Shown piece after piece: positions 1-6,756 of a stretch of DNA of 7,493 nucleotides (position 1 is its first letter; the number at the start of each line of letters is the position of its first letter). The position numbers were made by a program, and so were the translations under genes. The notes under the pieces are model-generated. The model saw nothing but the letters and a program-made list of their open reading frames with translations, made no database searches and was not told where the DNA came from. This DNA is from Legionellaceae bacterium UBA2794 (lineage in GTDB: Bacteria; Pseudomonadota; Gammaproteobacteria; Legionellales; Legionellaceae). The DNA is taken from positions 31,119 through 38,611 of the forward strand of contig DEHS01000059.1 in the NCBI GenBank assembly GCA_002352055.1. Direction: 5' to 3'.

Positions 1-78
1 CTGTTTTTTATGGCCGGACTCATGAGTTCTTTAAAAGAAAAAATTTATGGGCCAACCATTGAGGAAAACACGTTATAG
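1..78 (+). CDS. Possible C-terminal end of an unidentified plus-strand gene (5' partial)
   Basis: Reading from base 1 in frame 1 gives 25 sense codons and a TAG at 76-78. The peptide begins LFFMAGLMSSLKEK and ends EENTL. A hydrophobic stretch followed by a basic-amphipathic tail would suit the end of an inner-membrane protein, but this is too short to identify a family. Support comes from the strong hairpin starting 8 bases after the stop and from the convergent arrangement with rlmKL. A second plus frame is also open as far as 62, so the frame choice is tentative. Confidence 0.4.
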   Translation: MFFMAGLMSSLKEKIYGPTIEENTL

Positions 79-85
79 AGCAGTA

Positions 86-110
86 ACATCGCCGTCTGGG
101 ACGGCGGTGT
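86..110. terminator. Hairpin between convergent genes, candidate terminator
   Basis: An 11-bp stem (86-96 with 100-110) closes a 3-base TGG loop. All pairs are Watson-Crick except T89 with G107, which is a G-U wobble in plus-strand RNA but an A-C mismatch in minus-strand RNA, so the plus-strand transcript folds better. The core GCCGTC/GACGGC is GC-rich. It sits 8 bases after the presumed plus-strand stop and 38 bases beyond the rlmKL stop. No long T tract follows on either strand, so it is not a textbook intrinsic terminator. It may instead stabilise 3' ends or act with Rho. Confidence 0.5.
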
Positions 111-147
111 CATAAGGAACATAAATTAATCAAAAAATCATCTGCTA

Positions 148-2274
148 TTAAGATCCTGTGGCAAATTGCCGCATAGTCATTTTAAAGCATTGATGAATTT
201 TATTATTGCGTTTGAAATCCTGATCAATGGTTTGCATGGTAATGTCTTGAACAGCGTACTTTTCCATCAAACTGGCGTCGAGTTTAAATTGCCGTAAATT
301 GGTTGAAAAGTATAAAATACCATCAGGATTTAACAAGCGCATCGCTGAATTAATTAGCGTCACTTGATCCCGTTGAATATCCAAAGTATCCGTCATCCGT
401 TTTGAATTTGAGAAACTGGGCGGATCAAGAAATATTACATCAAAGCGATCACGAGTGATTTTCAACCATTCACGACAGTCCGCCGATACGAATTGATGAC
501 GCGATAAATCAAGATGATTTAATCTGAAGTTATCCTCCCCCCAACGCAAATACGTATTCGATAAATCCACGTTGGTGGTTATAGCTCCGGCCAGGGCTGC
601 ATGCACACTGGCACTGGCGGTATAACAAAAGCAATTGAGAAAACGAGTTCCCGGTTTTAATTGAGCAAACCCCAGCCTTAAAGGACGATGGTCAAGAAAC
701 AAACCAGTATCCAGATAATCATATAAATTTACTTTCAGCTGCGCACGACCTTCGGAAACGACTATGGTCTGATGCTTGTGATCCATCTTCTGGTATTGCT
801 CCGCACCTTTTTGCTGCTTTCGTTGCTTCACAATCAATTTTTCAGCAGGTATACCCAAAGCACGGGGCACTACCTGCATGACGTCCAGGCTGCGCTTCTC
901 CGCCTTGTGAACAGGGATGCTGGAAGGAGCAGCATACTCTTGTAATACAGCGTAATCATTATATAAATCAATAGCGTAGGCGTACTCTGGTAAATCAGCA
1001 TCGTAGACGCGATAACAGGAAATGTTATTTTTCTTTGCCCATTTACCAAGATGTTGGTGATTTTTTTCCAAACGGTTCAGTAGCATTTGTGCATTGGGAG
1101 AAAGAGTACTGCTCATCGTACCTTTCAACTCATTGGCAGGGGAAATATCGAGACAATATAATTTACATTCCAACGGACCATTATAAAGGGTGTACTGTTT
1201 ACTGGCACGCAAACCCATGGCTTTAGCCAGTACCGGATTTGAAGTCAATACCGCTGCCTTCCAGCCTGAATAATGAGTATGAAGTGTCCTTCCCAACTGT
1301 TGATAAACTGGCACCAATTGGGTCGTTTCACCCAAACGCTCACCATAAGGAGGGTTACAGACCACAAGCCCTCTATCGTTATCTGCAGTACTTTCCTTTA
1401 CTGATAAGGTTTCAAAACGAACCAGGGGTGCAACACCTGCACGCTCCGCATTGGCACGTGCCACGGTCACAGCCTTTGGGTCTACATCGCTTCCACGAAA
1501 AACCATGGAAACGGGCTTAACCTGCTCTAAGGCCTGATGCCGTAATTTTTCCCATAATGCGCTTTGATGTTGTGCCCAATACTGTACTGATTGATCGTGT
1601 CGTAATAAGCCGGGAGCTATGTGAGCAGCCATCATCGCAGCCTCAATAACCAATGTGCCCGAACCACAAAATGGATCGTGCAAGGCATAGCCTTGCGCCG
1701 CTAACTCAGGCCATTTTGCCCTAACTAATAAGGCGGCAGCCACATTTTCTTTTAATGGAGCCGAACCCGCCTTTAGGCGATAACCTCGTTGATGCAAACT
1801 GTATCCAGTCAAATCAAAACTTACGGTCAACTGCTCATTTTTTAAATGGGCATGAATTCTAATTTGGGGATTTTCTTTATCTACTGAAGGACGTGATCCG
1901 TTTAAACGGCGAAAGTGATCGACTATTCCGTCCTTAACGACCTGTGCCCCATACATGGTATTTCGTATTTGCTCTGAAGCACCATGAAACTCAATCGCTA
2001 TAGTTTTATCTTGTGAAAAAACAGTTTGCCAATGAAAATTGGTACATAACTGATGAATCGCTTGTTCATTGGCAGTATGGCCATTGAATAAAACCAACTG
2101 GATTCGATTGGCTATCCGTGACCAAAGGCATAGCTGATAAATTATTAATAAGCTTGCTTCGCCGTAGACACCTTGAGGACTTACCCGATTAACCCTTAAT
2201 CCTAAGGCTTTAACCTCCTCTTCCAAAAGATATTCAAGGCCGCGGGGACAGCTGATAAAGAGCGAGAAATTCAT
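148..2274 (-). CDS. rlmL: Bifunctional 23S rRNA methyltransferase RlmK/RlmL
   Basis: The 708-residue product is close to the roughly 700 residues of E. coli RlmKL. That enzyme uses SAM to make m2G2445 (RlmL half) and m7G2069 (RlmK half) in helix 74 of 23S rRNA. The N-terminus (SCPRGLEYLLEEE) leads into a THUMP region at about 45-155. The first methyltransferase has a SAM-binding motif DPFCGSGTLVIEAA at 200-213 and the N6/N2-type catalytic motif NPPYGERL at 307-314. The second begins near 460 and shows NCFCYT at 547-552 and DPPSFSNS at 617-624. Both halves look intact, with no frameshift. The ATG overlaps the darP stop codon (ATGA), implying translational coupling. A modest Shine-Dalgarno TAAGG (2286-2290) lies 11 bases upstream, inside darP. 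The protein is expected to be cytoplasmic. The family assignment is very secure. Confidence 0.96.
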   Translation of the reverse strand: MNFSLFISCPRGLEYLLEEEVKALGLRVNRVSPQGVYGEASLLIIYQLCLWSRIANRIQLVLFNGHTANEQAIHQLCTNFHWQTVFSQDKTIAIEFHGASEQIRNTMYGAQVVKDGIVDHFRRLNGSRPSVDKENPQIRIHAHLKNEQLTVSFDLTGYSLHQRGYRLKAGSAPLKENVAAALLVRAKWPELAAQGYALHDPFCGSGTLVIEAAMMAAHIAPGLLRHDQSVQYWAQHQSALWEKLRHQALEQVKPVSMVFRGSDVDPKAVTVARANAERAGVAPLVRFETLSVKESTADNDRGLVVCNPPYGERLGETTQLVPVYQQLGRTLHTHYSGWKAAVLTSNPVLAKAMGLRASKQYTLYNGPLECKLYCLDISPANELKGTMSSTLSPNAQMLLNRLEKNHQHLGKWAKKNNISCYRVYDADLPEYAYAIDLYNDYAVLQEYAAPSSIPVHKAEKRSLDVMQVVPRALGIPAEKLIVKQRKQQKGAEQYQKMDHKHQTIVVSEGRAQLKVNLYDYLDTGLFLDHRPLRLGFAQLKPGTRFLNCFCYTASASVHAALAGAITTNVDLSNTYLRWGEDNFRLNHLDLSRHQFVSADCREWLKITRDRFDVIFLDPPSFSNSKRMTDTLDIQRDQVTLINSAMRLLNPDGILYFSTNLRQFKLDASLMEKYAVQDITMQTIDQDFKRNNKIHQCFKMTMRQFATGS

Positions 2275-2750
2275 ATAATAATGGACCTTAGGAAACGAAA
2301 CAAAGCCTTGGCAGCACCAGTATTTTTCTCTTTAAGATGATCATCAACAGCTTTTTTAATTAACTGCCTTAATTGTTGAACATCTTCGGGTTCATACTGG
2401 TTGATAAATTCAGTTAATGCCTCTTTATCATTGCTAATAAGTCGCTCACGCCAAATCTCCACTTCATGAAAGTTGGCAGTAACCGCACTGTCTTCCTCTA
2501 AGATATTATCGTAAGCGGCAAGAATTGCCTCAAAATCCGCAGCCCGCATCAGCTTGCCAATAAGCTGCGCCTGACGTCGTTTCGCACCATTACTTTTAAT
2601 AGCTTTTGCATCAACAATTGCTTTGCGTAAATTATCAGGAAGTGGCAATAAATTGAGTTTTGCCATGCTGAGATCAATAAATTTTACCCCTACTTTCTTT
2701 AAGGCCTCGGCATCTCTTTTTTTCTGTGATTTACTAACTTCTTCATCCAT
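2271..2750 (-). CDS. darP: Ribosome biogenesis factor DarP (YjgA, DUF615)
   Basis: The 159-residue product has the conserved YjgA core: VSKSQKKRDAEALKK near the start, then IDLSMAKLNLLPLP, KRRQAQLIGKLMR around 57-69, a long helical middle, and QQLRQLIKKAV with a C-terminal ALFRFLRS. DarP associates with late 50S assembly intermediates in E. coli. The protein is highly charged and predicted all-helical, with no signal peptide. It is about 24 residues shorter than E. coli YjgA because most of the acidic N-terminal extension is missing. No upstream in-frame start is available before a TAA at 2763-2765, so the short form is real. No clear Shine-Dalgarno precedes the ATG. The last codons overlap rlmKL by 4 bp, which pairs two large-subunit maturation factors. 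Confidence 0.93.
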   Translation of the reverse strand: MDEEVSKSQKKRDAEALKKVGVKFIDLSMAKLNLLPLPDNLRKAIVDAKAIKSNGAKRRQAQLIGKLMRAADFEAILAAYDNILEEDSAVTANFHEVEIWRERLISNDKEALTEFINQYEPEDVQQLRQLIKKAVDDHLKEKNTGAAKALFRFLRSIII

Positions 2751-2781
2751 ATACGCGCACTGTTATCTAAAAATTGCGCTG

Positions 2782-2787
2782 ATTATA
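2782..2787 (-). promoter_or_regulatory. Candidate -10 element for darP-rlmKL
   Basis: The minus strand carries a perfect TATAAT here, which would start transcription about 25 bases before the darP ATG. No convincing -35 hexamer lies 16-18 bases upstream, so the promoter is weakly supported. The GDSL gene ends only 70 bp before darP and no clear hairpin lies between them, so read-through from the upstream genes is also possible. Confidence 0.4.
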
Positions 2788-2820
2788 CTATAGATGTCTA
2801 ACTCCTGATACTCTTGATGC

Positions 2821-3903
2821 TTAGAGAAGTGCGGTGGATTCGGGTTTGGTTTCTGCAAACACAGCCTCTATTCCTGACTCATCGAGCAACTCGCGTGCTT
2901 TTTGAGCGATATAACTATGGGTCGTCGCGGTAGGATGAACCCTGTCCCAGAAAAGAAATCCCTCACAATTCAACTCCTTAGCTTGATACGTATAAGGCAG
3001 TAATGTATGGGTAAAACTGACTAATGCAGCCTCTCTCAACACTGGATTATTTCGAATAATATCCCATTGTTTCGTATCGAAACGTTTATCCTGTTGCTTT
3101 AAAAAGGAAAATAATAATTCATCATCCGGTTTAAATGGGAGCAACCATCCGGTATAACTGCCAAGATAACAAGAATCCTCTACATTGCTGAGACCAAAGT
3201 CACTGGGGTGATCAAGTGCTGCTTTAAAAATCGAGTGAACATCAAAATAAATAAAAATTACATCAGGATATTTTTGACGAAGAGCATTAACCAGTAAGCT
3301 TAACTTTTGATTGTGCAGGTCAACCAGTTGAGTCAATAGTGGTTGTAATTTCATATCGCGAGCCTGTGGAATTCGACCCAGGTCCGGCAAATTAACCAGA
3401 AAAAATTTGTTACCCCCGTAGCCAATTATGCGCTCTACAACGTTACCTATAGCAGCGACCACCGAGTCGGTTATAGACTCAACATTTGTTGGACCATTTA
3501 AATAATTATTAGCACCAATCCAGATGGTGTATAGGCTGGTTTCTTTTTTACCATACGTATGCCAGTATAAATAATTGTTTAATTCAAAAGTTAACGTATA
3601 GGGTAAATTTTCTTTATAAGATAATACTGCACCTGCTCCACCTACTGCATAATCCTGAAATCCCACCCGATAGTCTTCCTGATAATAGGAATCATACAAT
3701 CGTTCAATCCAAAGAGGACCATTAGAGAATCGACCGGCGTAATAAGGCGGCGATAAGGGCAATTTATTCCACATATAACGATACAAATTGCCATTGTCCG
3801 ACAGACTGTCACCAAAGATTACCATGGTGTCGAACTGTTTATTTCCTGCATGAAGAGAACAAGTGCAGGCTAGAATTAAAATAAATGCGATAATTTTATT
3901 CAT
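2821..3903 (-). CDS. Secreted GDSL-family lipase/acyltransferase, PlaA/PlaC/PlaD-like
   Basis: The 360-residue product has a signal peptide (hydrophobic 4-17, likely cut after SLHA at residue 19). It then carries the GDSL hydrolase blocks in order: IFGDSLSDNGN at 29-39 with nucleophile Ser33, YAVGGAGA at 85-92 (oxyanion Gly), IGANNYL at 129-135 (Asn132), and FWDRVHPT at 318-325 with Asp320 and His323. This is the arrangement of Legionella lysophospholipase A/cholesterol acyltransferases and Aeromonas GCAT. The mature part has only two cysteines, C245 and C313. They bound a 67-residue loop just before the Asp/His block, matching the disulfide loop that ProA cuts to activate PlaA and PlaC in L. 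pneumophila. Which of PlaA, PlaC or PlaD is the ortholog cannot be settled here. The ATG has a good Shine-Dalgarno AAAGGGA at 3912-3918. The upstream TauE/SafE gene ends 32 bp away, so the two probably form an operon. Confidence 0.9.
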   Translation of the reverse strand: MNKIIAFILILACTCSLHAGNKQFDTMVIFGDSLSDNGNLYRYMWNKLPLSPPYYAGRFSNGPLWIERLYDSYYQEDYRVGFQDYAVGGAGAVLSYKENLPYTLTFELNNYLYWHTYGKKETSLYTIWIGANNYLNGPTNVESITDSVVAAIGNVVERIIGYGGNKFFLVNLPDLGRIPQARDMKLQPLLTQLVDLHNQKLSLLVNALRQKYPDVIFIYFDVHSIFKAALDHPSDFGLSNVEDSCYLGSYTGWLLPFKPDDELLFSFLKQQDKRFDTKQWDIIRNNPVLREAALVSFTHTLLPYTYQAKELNCEGFLFWDRVHPTATTHSYIAQKARELLDESGIEAVFAETKPESTALL

Positions 3904-3911
3904 TACATCAA

Positions 3912-3918
3912 TCCCTTT
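3912..3918 (-). promoter_or_regulatory. Ribosome binding site of the GDSL gene
   Basis: AAAGGGA on the minus strand lies 8 bases before the ATG at 3901-3903, in the 32-bp gap after the TauE/SafE stop. It is a better site than those of the neighbouring genes and fixes the start used here. Confidence 0.6.
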
Positions 3919-3935
3919 GACGTACAGCAGTTCAT

Positions 3936-4847
3936 TTAATCCAGCACGGCAAGTGTCGCAGTTTGTTTGGAATAAAACCGAGCAGGGCGATTACGTAAAT
4001 AAGTATGTCCTACAGCAATCAAATTATAAATCAGGATACATAAAAGTAACGAATGAAGCCAGGTAATCGTAAGTTTTGAAAAAATAGGTAAGGTAATCAA
4101 TACACCAATACATCCTGATAGGCTCAAAATCAAAGTCTTTTTCAAAGGAATTTTATTTTGCTGTAAAAAAACCAGCGTCGTTAGCGGCTGTTGCATCGCA
4201 CCAGCTGTGGTCATAATGGGAAAAGCAACTACGGGGGAAATATTCATCACAAACAAAACCCCTTGAACCATAACAAATAGCCCGATACCTACTGAGGTTA
4301 ATGCCCCACAAATGACTAGTGCAAAAAAGGCAATAATCAATTTCCAGGAATGTAATTCAATCAAATCACCACCGACCGGTAATAACCTGAATTGATGAGA
4401 AATTAATAAGGCGATAATCAAGGCAAAAGAACAGACCATTGCAAGACGAATAGCTTGCTTGCTGAGCTGACTTACGACAAACCCTCCAAGTAAACCACCA
4501 ATACACGCACCAGAAACCAGCGTGAGTAAGGTCGTTAAATCAACGTCAACCAGGTGCATAAAAAATAAAGACTCTATAGTGCCTGGGATGACCTGCGCAC
4601 CATTATTTACGGCCGGGAGTTCATCATCACGAAAAGTACCAAGCATTTTTGCCAGTGCAACGTTAACTGCAAAACTGCCAACACCCAGAGTGTCTGCAAT
4701 AAACGCAATAATTCCACTGAAGAACAGTTTAATATAATTAATAAAAGACAAAGGCTCTTGAGGGGCGCGAACCAGTTTCAGGATCATCACAGCCACACAA
4801 GAAAAACTTAATACGAGGATGCCAAGCGTAATAAAAAAAATGGCCAT
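3936..4847 (-). CDS. TauE/SafE-family (DUF81) membrane transporter
   Basis: The 303-residue, very hydrophobic product has about eight predicted membrane segments, near 2-24, 40-66, 104-127, 133-151, 168-187, 188-226 (possibly a re-entrant pair), 237-256 and 262-281, and ends in a basic tail. The two halves carry the related glycine-rich motifs of the family: GIIAFIADTLGVGSFAVN at 45-62 and GALTSVGIGLF at 181-191, followed by FPIMTTAGAMQQP at 209-221. The family includes exporters or permeases for sulfite, sulfoacetate and other organosulfur or C2 compounds. The substrate cannot be deduced here and no sulfur-metabolism gene is nearby. Translation starts at an ATG preceded by a modest Shine-Dalgarno (TAGAGAAC, 4853-4860). 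A separate candidate promoter and structured leader lie upstream. The GDSL gene follows after 32 bp and is probably co-transcribed. Confidence 0.85.
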   Translation of the reverse strand: MAIFFITLGILVLSFSCVAVMILKLVRAPQEPLSFINYIKLFFSGIIAFIADTLGVGSFAVNVALAKMLGTFRDDELPAVNNGAQVIPGTIESLFFMHLVDVDLTTLLTLVSGACIGGLLGGFVVSQLSKQAIRLAMVCSFALIIALLISHQFRLLPVGGDLIELHSWKLIIAFFALVICGALTSVGIGLFVMVQGVLFVMNISPVVAFPIMTTAGAMQQPLTTLVFLQQNKIPLKKTLILSLSGCIGVLITLPIFSKLTITWLHSLLLCILIYNLIAVGHTYLRNRPARFYSKQTATLAVLD

Positions 4848-4875
4848 TCAATGTTCTCTATCTAAATTAATTATC

Positions 4876-4901
4876 AATTCCGATTGGTACGAATCAGAAT
4901 T
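4876..4901 (-). promoter_or_regulatory. Leader hairpin P2 upstream of the TauE/SafE gene
   Basis: The minus-strand RNA can form a 10-bp stem (4901-4892 with 4885-4876: AATTCTGATT with AATCGGAATT) around a 6-base loop. The single non-Watson-Crick position is a U-G wobble in minus-strand RNA but an A-C mismatch in plus-strand RNA, which favours a role in the leader transcript. It ends 28 bases before the ATG and leaves the ribosome binding site free. An overlapping shorter stem, CGAAT/ATTCG (4890-4903), is an alternative. Confidence 0.45.
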
Positions 4902-4904
4902 CGG

Positions 4905-4931
4905 TCTGGGTGTATTCCGATAAGACCCAGA
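4905..4931 (-). promoter_or_regulatory. Leader hairpin P1 upstream of the TauE/SafE gene
   Basis: A perfect 7-bp inverted repeat, TCTGGGT (4905-4911) and ACCCAGA (4925-4931), closes a 13-base loop that can itself form a 3-bp TAT/ATA helix. It lies between the candidate promoter and hairpin P2, just inside the predicted 5' untranslated region. No T tract follows on the minus strand, so it is not an obvious terminator. A palindromic protein-binding site is an alternative reading. Confidence 0.45.
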
Positions 4932-4960
4932 GCGCCATTTAATGCTCAGGTGATTATATC

Positions 4961-4966
4961 ATTATA
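4961..4966 (-). promoter_or_regulatory. Candidate -10 element for the TauE/SafE-GDSL operon
   Basis: The minus strand has a perfect TATAAT at this site. The best -35 candidate, TTCGGC at 18 bases spacing, matches TTGACA at only three positions, so an activator may be needed. Transcription would start near 4954, giving a leader of about 107 bases that contains hairpins P1 and P2. It lies about 40 bp beyond the T tract following the protease gene, consistent with a new transcription unit. Confidence 0.45.
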
Positions 4967-5008
4967 CTGTATGCAAAAACATGAGCCGAAACATTCATGG
5001 TACCCTTG

Positions 5009-5052
5009 AAAAAAAAAGGTACCTTGTTGGCACTAAATCGTACTGTTTAGTG
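5009..5052 (-). terminator. Candidate terminator of the ProA-like protease gene
   Basis: The minus-strand transcript meets two overlapping hairpin options just after the protease stop. One is a 7-bp AT-rich stem CACTAAA/TTTAGTG (5046-5052 with 5031-5037). The other is a 5-bp stem GTGCC-AACAA-GGTAC (5033-5019, one G-U pair), followed after a single C by nine T residues (5017-5009). The second has the spacing of an intrinsic terminator but a short stem. The T run is flanked by near-identical CAAGGTACC and CAAGGGTACC copies. Confidence 0.55.
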
Positions 5053-5055
5053 TGT

Positions 5056-6717
5056 TTATCCGCAAGCTGACGTATCAATGCCTACCTGATGAAATATTGA
5101 ATGAAGCATTAGCATGTTTTCATCAAGCTGCCAAGCAGCAAAAATCACGCCACAAGCAGCTTGTTTGAAATTGGTCACTGGAGTCCAATGCTGACTGTTT
5201 GCCAAAATCATTATTTGATAAGTCTTTTTAATACCCATTTTTTGCGACATCAGATAGAACGCTTTATTAAAAATACCACTCGCCGTATGTACTATAAAGC
5301 TTTGCCTGTCTCTGATATCCGGGAAATTCTTTTTAGCAAAACTCAACAGCTCAGGATAACTAATCTTACATGCGCCCATGTTCCGATTTGCCAATTTTTT
5401 ATCCAGACAATCAGCAGAGTAGCCGTCTAATGACGGATTATCCATAAATCGTAATGCTTTTGATTCGGTACCTTTGATAATGGTTTCACCAATACCCCAG
5501 GTAATTTGAGTCGGATTTAAATATGCTTTTCCATATAATTGGGGCAAGGTCTCTAACAAATAGGCACGTGACGCCTGACCTGCCATATCAGAAAATGATT
5601 CATTTATCGCACCAGATTCATCATGGTACTCAAGATTAGAATGCTGTTCGGTAAAACCATGACTGACTTCATGACCAGCAACATCTAAAGACACCAAGGG
5701 ATAGAAATTAGTTCCATCACCAAAGGACATGGATTCACCATCCCAAAAAGCATTGTCGTAATTTTTACCAAAATGTACTCGCATAATTAATTGCATCGGA
5801 TTACCATTGGGTAATTGCAAAGCATTTAACCCGTACCAATTTTTGTACATATCAACTATAGTGTTCCCAAAATAATAAGCGTCATTAACCGGCGAAAAAG
5901 CACCATTAATATTCTCTTCCTTATTCTGGTTACAAGGGTACTGAAAGGCGGTAGTGTATAAATTGTTCCAATCCCACGCTGATGTCAGATTGACTAATTT
6001 GACCGCGGGAACTTCCATCACACACTGTTCGCCTTGAGCTGTAACATCCAGGCCTGGAAGTCCATCTTTTCCATACCAATATTCGTGGGTTTTTTCGTTA
6101 CCGCCAGGTCCACTGTCCAGTAGCGTTTTAACATTGTCCCATTGCATAGTAATTTCACCGGTTTGGGCATTTACTACAAAAAAAGGCCAGACTGGCTTAT
6201 CCTGATCGTTTTTCGTTTTAAAAGAGACTAGATATACCAATGATAGCTGCGCATCTTCATCTGCACGGATTTGCAACTGCGCACTATCCTGATAGGTATT
6301 ACCGGACGGTGAAGAAACAAAGAAAGAGTGTTTGGCTAATTCTATTGCCTGATGAGAATCAATTCCCGGCGTTGTATCAATCACGATATCGTTTATTAAA
6401 TGACCATTAACCGTACTCTGAGCACTGGCACTGATGCCATGCTGACGCATTACTATTGCTTGAGCCCCCACCACAGGAATGCCACGATATAGCTGTTGAT
6501 ATCGAATTACAGTCTGGTTAGCCTCTTTAGTCTGATAAATTTGTTGCAGGGTGTTTTCCGCAATTGCAGTCTTGTTTACCCCTGCCTTTTTAGTATTTTG
6601 TGACAAAGAAAACTGCTGAATACTGCTTAATGGCGCTTGATTAAGCTCAATAACCTGCACTGCAAAAAGGTTTGATGTCATTAGAACAAGAGATGCATAT
6701 ACAACATTTTTTAACAT
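5056..6717 (-). CDS. proA: Secreted M4 (thermolysin/elastase) zinc metalloprotease, ProA/Msp-like
   Basis: The 553-residue preproenzyme is close to L. pneumophila ProA (about 543). The signal peptide is residues 1-19 (cut LFA/VQV). An FTP-type propeptide (about 25-75) and a PepSY-type region (about 110-190) follow. The mature enzyme probably begins near 200, at the GPGGN motif typical of elastase N-termini. Catalytic features are NAFWDG at 322-327, HEVSH at 349-353 (zinc ligands H349 and H353, catalytic E350), third ligand E373 in GAINESFSD, and H477 in the SFIVHTASGIFNKAFY segment (thermolysin His231 equivalent). Cysteines C232/C261 and C522/C552 match the positions of the two disulfides of Pseudomonas elastase; C437/C450 are extra. 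Known ProA leaves the cell by type II secretion and degrades host proteins and activates lipases. It could be a ProA paralog rather than the true ortholog, because some legionellae encode more than one M4 protease. The start has only a weak GGA Shine-Dalgarno. Confidence 0.92.
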   Translation of the reverse strand: MLKNVVYASLVLMTSNLFAVQVIELNQAPLSSIQQFSLSQNTKKAGVNKTAIAENTLQQIYQTKEANQTVIRYQQLYRGIPVVGAQAIVMRQHGISASAQSTVNGHLINDIVIDTTPGIDSHQAIELAKHSFFVSSPSGNTYQDSAQLQIRADEDAQLSLVYLVSFKTKNDQDKPVWPFFVVNAQTGEITMQWDNVKTLLDSGPGGNEKTHEYWYGKDGLPGLDVTAQGEQCVMEVPAVKLVNLTSAWDWNNLYTTAFQYPCNQNKEENINGAFSPVNDAYYFGNTIVDMYKNWYGLNALQLPNGNPMQLIMRVHFGKNYDNAFWDGESMSFGDGTNFYPLVSLDVAGHEVSHGFTEQHSNLEYHDESGAINESFSDMAGQASRAYLLETLPQLYGKAYLNPTQITWGIGETIIKGTESKALRFMDNPSLDGYSADCLDKKLANRNMGACKISYPELLSFAKKNFPDIRDRQSFIVHTASGIFNKAFYLMSQKMGIKKTYQIMILANSQHWTPVTNFKQAACGVIFAAWQLDENMLMLHSIFHQVGIDTSACG

Positions 6718-6734
6718 AGAAAATCCATAAAACC

Positions 6735-6756
6735 CATAATGCCATCATAATGTCAT
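6735..6756. repeat. Tandem 11-bp repeat upstream of the protease gene
   Basis: Two adjacent copies, CATAATGCCAT (6735-6745) and CATAATGTCAT (6746-6756), differ at one base. The period is about one helical turn, so both copies face the same side of the DNA. They sit 18-39 bases before the protease ATG and overlap the candidate -10, so they could be an operator. The sequence is AT-rich and chance duplication is possible. Confidence 0.5.

Noticed and set aside
1035..1520. Plus-strand open frames of 63 and 93 codons
   Set aside because: They lie entirely antisense to rlmKL, whose motifs are intact across the interval, and show no family features or ribosome binding sites.
3863..4066. Plus-strand frame of 67 codons bridging the lipase and TauE/SafE genes
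   Set aside because: It is antisense to the ends of two well-supported genes and its peptide has no recognisable domain.
4522..4737. Plus-strand frame of 71 codons
   Set aside because: It is a shadow of the TauE/SafE gene, with a composition typical of an antisense reading of membrane-segment codons.
5161..5430. Plus-strand frame of 89 codons
   Set aside because: It is antisense to the C-terminal domain of the M4 protease, including the conserved His477 segment; no independent coding evidence.
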